From assembly GCA_963669415.2 (NCBI GenBank), contig CAXXPS010000003.1, positions 310,001-374,000 on the forward strand: a DNA stretch of 64,000 nucleotides, in the 5' to 3' direction. Of this stretch, positions 61,556 through 64,000 are shown in pieces. The notes under the pieces are model-generated. The model made no database searches. It saw nothing but the letters and a program-made list of their open reading frames with translations, and was not told where the DNA came from. The position numbers were made by a program, and so were the translations under genes. Every line of letters starts with the position of its first letter. The first letter of the stretch is position 1. Origin of the DNA: JAWKWH01 sp963669415 (GTDB lineage Bacteria > Pseudomonadota > Alphaproteobacteria > Rhizobiales > Rhizobiaceae).

Positions 61556-63127
61556 ATGGCACACGAAGCACTGAAGCCTGAATTCAAAGCGCTGATTGAC
61601 GAACATGCACCGGTCAAGCAGGTCGGATCCGGGTTCACATTTACCGAAGGTCCGATCTGGCATCCAAAGGAACATTATCTGCTGTTTTCGGACATGCCCG
61701 GCGATGTGCGGCGCAGGTGGGACAGAAATGGCGTGCGTGAGGTTTTGCGTCCGTCAAACAAGGGCAATGGTCTGACTTTTGACCGCGATCTCAATCTGAT
61801 TGCGTGCGAGCACGCAACATCGTCACTCGCCCGTTTTGATCGCAACGGAAATCGCGAGGTACTGGCCTCGCATTTTGAAGGGAAAGAACTCAACAGCCCA
61901 AATGACGTTTGTGTGCGTTCCGACGGATCAATCTATTTTACCGACCCTTGGTATGGCCGGATGCCACACTATGGTGTGGAGCGTCCGCGGGAACTTGGCT
62001 GGCAGGGTGTTTTCCGCATCAAACCCGGACAATCGGGAGGGGAGCCCGAACTTGTCGTCGATCGCTACCAGTTCTCGATGCCCAACGGTTTGTGCTTCTC
62101 GCCGGATGAAAAGCTGCTCTACATCAACGACACCGAACAGGCCAACATCCGCGTCTTTGATGTCAACGAAGACGGATCGCTGAAAAGCGGGCGCATTTTC
62201 GCATCCGGAATCAAGGACAGCCTGCTATCGGGATCGCCCGATGGAATGAAGTGCGATTCATCCGGTAACATCTGGGTCACCGCGCCAGGCGGTCTGTGGG
62301 TGTACAACCCGGCGGGGCATTTGATCGGCAAGGTTTCCATTCCGGAGCACCCGGCAAACCTGCACTGGGGTGGCGAAGATTGGCGCACACTGTTTGTTTG
62401 CGCGTCGACCTCAGTCTATTCCATTGAAACGAAAATCGGGCCGCGAAATGAACCTTTCATGCGGGTGGATGCAGGCAGCCGGTCAGGTGCTTCCTCGAGT
62501 GCGGGAAATGCATCCGGAGAGTTCCGGCTAGAGCCGGATCGCTGTGCACTCATCATTCAAGACATGCAGAACGACGTCGTCATGGAGGGCGGCGCTTTTG
62601 CGGATTCGGGCTCAGCGCAACACTGTAAAGAGCAAAATGCCATTGAAAACGCTTCCAAATTGGCCGATCGCTGCCGGGAACTGGGCATTCCGGTCATCCA
62701 CGTCTGGTTTGTTTGCAGGGATGACTATCGGGGTTTGACGATGAATGCTCCTCTGTTTGAGGGAGCGGTGGAGGCGAATGCTATCCGCGAGGGTACCTGG
62801 GGAGTTGAACCGGTGCCGGGCCTGGAAGCAAAACCTTCAGATCATGTCGTTCGCAAGATGCGGATGAGCGCCTGGGAAGGCACCCTGCTCGAAACCATTC
62901 TCAAGGCCGAAGGCCGCGATACGATCATTGAGACCGGTGCTTGGACCAACATGTCGATCGAGCACACCGCCAGAACAGGGGCGGACAAGGGTTATATCAT
63001 GATCATTCCCGAAGATGCCTGTTCGACCATGAATGCGGATTGGCACCGGGCATCGATTGACTATGCGATGCAAAATGTTGCCGCGGTTACGACTACTGCG
63101 GACGTGTTGGAAGCGCTAGGCCGCTAG
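61556..63127 (+). CDS. fusion of SMP-30 lactonase and isochorismatase-like hydrolase with serine in place of catalytic cysteine
   Basis: 523 residues. Residues 1-305 are an SMP-30 propeller with metal ligands E31 (TEGPIW), N177 (MPNGLCFSPDE) and D229 (SGSPDG). A linker (about 306-328, Ser/Gly/Ala) leads to a cysteine-hydrolase domain at about 329-523 with D336 (IIQDMQND) and K434 (VVRKMRMSAW). At the nucleophile position, normally TNMCVE, the sequence reads TNMSIEH with S467. A Cys-to-Ser change could mean a switch to an isochorismatase-type mechanism (which does not use the cysteine) or an inactive domain. The two halves keep a complete frame. It ends the cluster. Confidence 0.83.
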   Translation: MAHEALKPEFKALIDEHAPVKQVGSGFTFTEGPIWHPKEHYLLFSDMPGDVRRRWDRNGVREVLRPSNKGNGLTFDRDLNLIACEHATSSLARFDRNGNREVLASHFEGKELNSPNDVCVRSDGSIYFTDPWYGRMPHYGVERPRELGWQGVFRIKPGQSGGEPELVVDRYQFSMPNGLCFSPDEKLLYINDTEQANIRVFDVNEDGSLKSGRIFASGIKDSLLSGSPDGMKCDSSGNIWVTAPGGLWVYNPAGHLIGKVSIPEHPANLHWGGEDWRTLFVCASTSVYSIETKIGPRNEPFMRVDAGSRSGASSSAGNASGEFRLEPDRCALIIQDMQNDVVMEGGAFADSGSAQHCKEQNAIENASKLADRCRELGIPVIHVWFVCRDDYRGLTMNAPLFEGAVEANAIREGTWGVEPVPGLEAKPSDHVVRKMRMSAWEGTLLETILKAEGRDTIIETGAWTNMSIEHTARTGADKGYIMIIPEDACSTMNADWHRASIDYAMQNVAAVTTTADVLEALGR

Positions 63128-63769
63128 GTCTGTCCGTCTCAGTGAGCCTGATATTTCATTTGCAAGGCGCGCGACCTCGTCTGCCGCTGGACTTGACGCC
63201 CGCATTTCCTGTACGCCCAGACCGGTGCCCATGGCTTCGGCGAAAAGAATACGGTTTCCGATTGTCGTAGACGCGCTGCCAACGCCGAATTTAGCCATAT
63301 TCTCAGCGGCTTCACCGGTGAGTCTTGTTCGCGCAGATGCGCGGTTGAGCACGAGCAAGGCCGGTTTCCGCTCAGCAGCCGCCAATTCAAGTGTGGGTTC
63401 CGTCGCCCACAGATCGACCTTGGAAGGTGTCACCGGCACGATAACCAGGTTTGCCGTCTCAATGGCCGGACGTCCATCAACACCCATCTTTGGCGGCGTA
63501 TCGATGATGACCAGATCATTTTCCTTGGCCAGGTCTCGCGCCTCATAACGCGCTCCCCAGGCACTCGCGGTCCGAAACCGAAGCCCCGTATTGTCCTCGC
63601 CCAACCGGTCGCAGCGAGCCATGAACCAGCGTCCCAGACTGCCCTGCGGATCGGTGTCCAGTATCGCGACCTTTCTGCCGAGAAGCAGGTTTGCAATGGC
63701 TATGTTGGCAGCCAGCGTTGTCTTGCCGGAGCCGCCTTTTTGTTGTGCGATGGTTATGATCTCTGTCAT
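63116..63769 (-). CDS. ParA-family ATPase (orphan)
   Basis: 217 residues with the deviant Walker A KGGSGKTTLAANIAIA at residues 11-26, DTDPQGSLGRW, Walker B LVIIDTPP and a late ANLVIVPVTPS. Such ParA/MinD-type proteins segregate plasmids or position protein complexes. No parB, repA or repC is present near it, so it may be an orphan for positioning, or part of a plasmid partition system outside the window. Its 3' end overlaps the convergent SMP-30 fusion by 12 bases. The ATG at 63769 was chosen over a longer frame from 63847. Confidence 0.8.
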   Translation of the reverse strand: MTEIITIAQQKGGSGKTTLAANIAIANLLLGRKVAILDTDPQGSLGRWFMARCDRLGEDNTGLRFRTASAWGARYEARDLAKENDLVIIDTPPKMGVDGRPAIETANLVIVPVTPSKVDLWATEPTLELAAAERKPALLVLNRASARTRLTGEAAENMAKFGVGSASTTIGNRILFAEAMGTGLGVQEMRASSPAADEVARLANEISGSLRRTDLAA

Positions 63770-64000
63770 CGTTGTGCCGTCCCAATAAGTCGAACCGACG
63801 CCTGACTCATTAAACTCGCACGCATTGCCGAGCGACCGTGAAATCATAGAACATCGTGGTTTCGAATCGGTCGGTCAGCTTTTGAAAAGCATAAACAAAA
63901 ATTTGGCGTTCTGTCATCTGATTGAAATACCACCACCGGTCCAGCCGACCGCACCGTATCGAATGGCGGAACTCGACCTGCAAAGTCACGCTCGGTTGAT

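Noticed and set aside
63963..64000. Start of a gene at the right edge (MAELDLQSHARL)
   Set aside because: Only 12 codons and no clear ribosome-binding site; too little to support a call.

Overview
This 64 kb window reads as the accessory, catabolic part of an alphaproteobacterial replicon (Rhizobiales/Rhodobacterales-like). Grounds are moderate GC, dense operons with stop/start overlaps, many ABC importers, sox-type sulfur genes, CO-dehydrogenase-like molybdenum hydroxylases with MoxR and VWA partners, and rhizobial-style Tm-1-like/PEP-hydrolase genes. No rRNA, transposase, integrase or CRISPR array was seen. The only tRNA-like sequence is a broken tRNA-Gln(CTG).

Layout. (1) 1-4685: edge of a sulfur-oxidation (sox) cluster: partial CcdA/SoxV, SoxS thioredoxin, persulfide-sensor-type SoxR, SoxT, a Tat-exported metallo-beta-lactamase-fold protein, a DUF442 phosphatase/sulfurtransferase-like protein and an Lrp regulator. 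(2) 5198-6099: a damaged helix-turn-helix gene beside the 3' half of tRNA-Gln(CTG), probably an old integration boundary. (3) 6317-16026: fructokinase-like kinase, PanB-like barrel, antibiotic-biosynthesis-type monooxygenase, N-carbamoylsarcosine-amidase-like hydrolase, a three-subunit molybdenum hydroxylase with a MoaD-like protein and a 46-residue membrane peptide, and an IlvD/Edd sugar-acid dehydratase. (4) 16113-23040: a PanE remnant, a ribose-type sugar ABC importer and a GAF histidine kinase/response regulator pair; two near-identical palindromes lie in the intergenic regions here. (5) 23289-33303: lactonases, dehydrogenases, sugar kinases and isomerases in short operons, including a BtpA-M42-FGGY-SIS operon. 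(6) 33307-39829: a second sugar importer (MalF/MalG/MalK type) with an FucU mutarotase and a ribokinase. With the aldo/keto reductase and the fuconolactonase-like amidohydrolase this suggests oxidative use of L-fucose or a similar sugar. (7) 40060-63127: a long one-direction cluster. It holds a branched-chain-type ABC importer (binding protein, two permeases, two ATPases, the last fused to a Tm-1-like UPF0261 domain), Fe-alcohol dehydrogenase, an AraC activator, a PEP-hydrolase-family barrel, a giant SPFH/flotillin-like protein built on a strict 44-residue repeat, two SRPBCC proteins, a molybdenum hydroxylase whose large subunit is split in two genes, MoxR ATPase and VWA protein, an amidohydrolase, a metallo-lactonase-like enzyme and an SMP-30/cysteine-hydrolase fusion whose catalytic cysteine is serine. 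(8) 63116-63769: an orphan ParA-like ATPase.

The best candidate for an undescribed system is region 7. Its gene order suggests import of an unknown organic (perhaps N-heterocyclic or lactone/amide-forming) compound, hydroxylation by a molybdenum enzyme matured by the MoxR/VWA pair and perhaps organised at the membrane by the SPFH scaffold, then ring opening and hydrolysis. The substrate cannot be read from sequence. Functional calls rest on motif recognition by eye; no database search was run.
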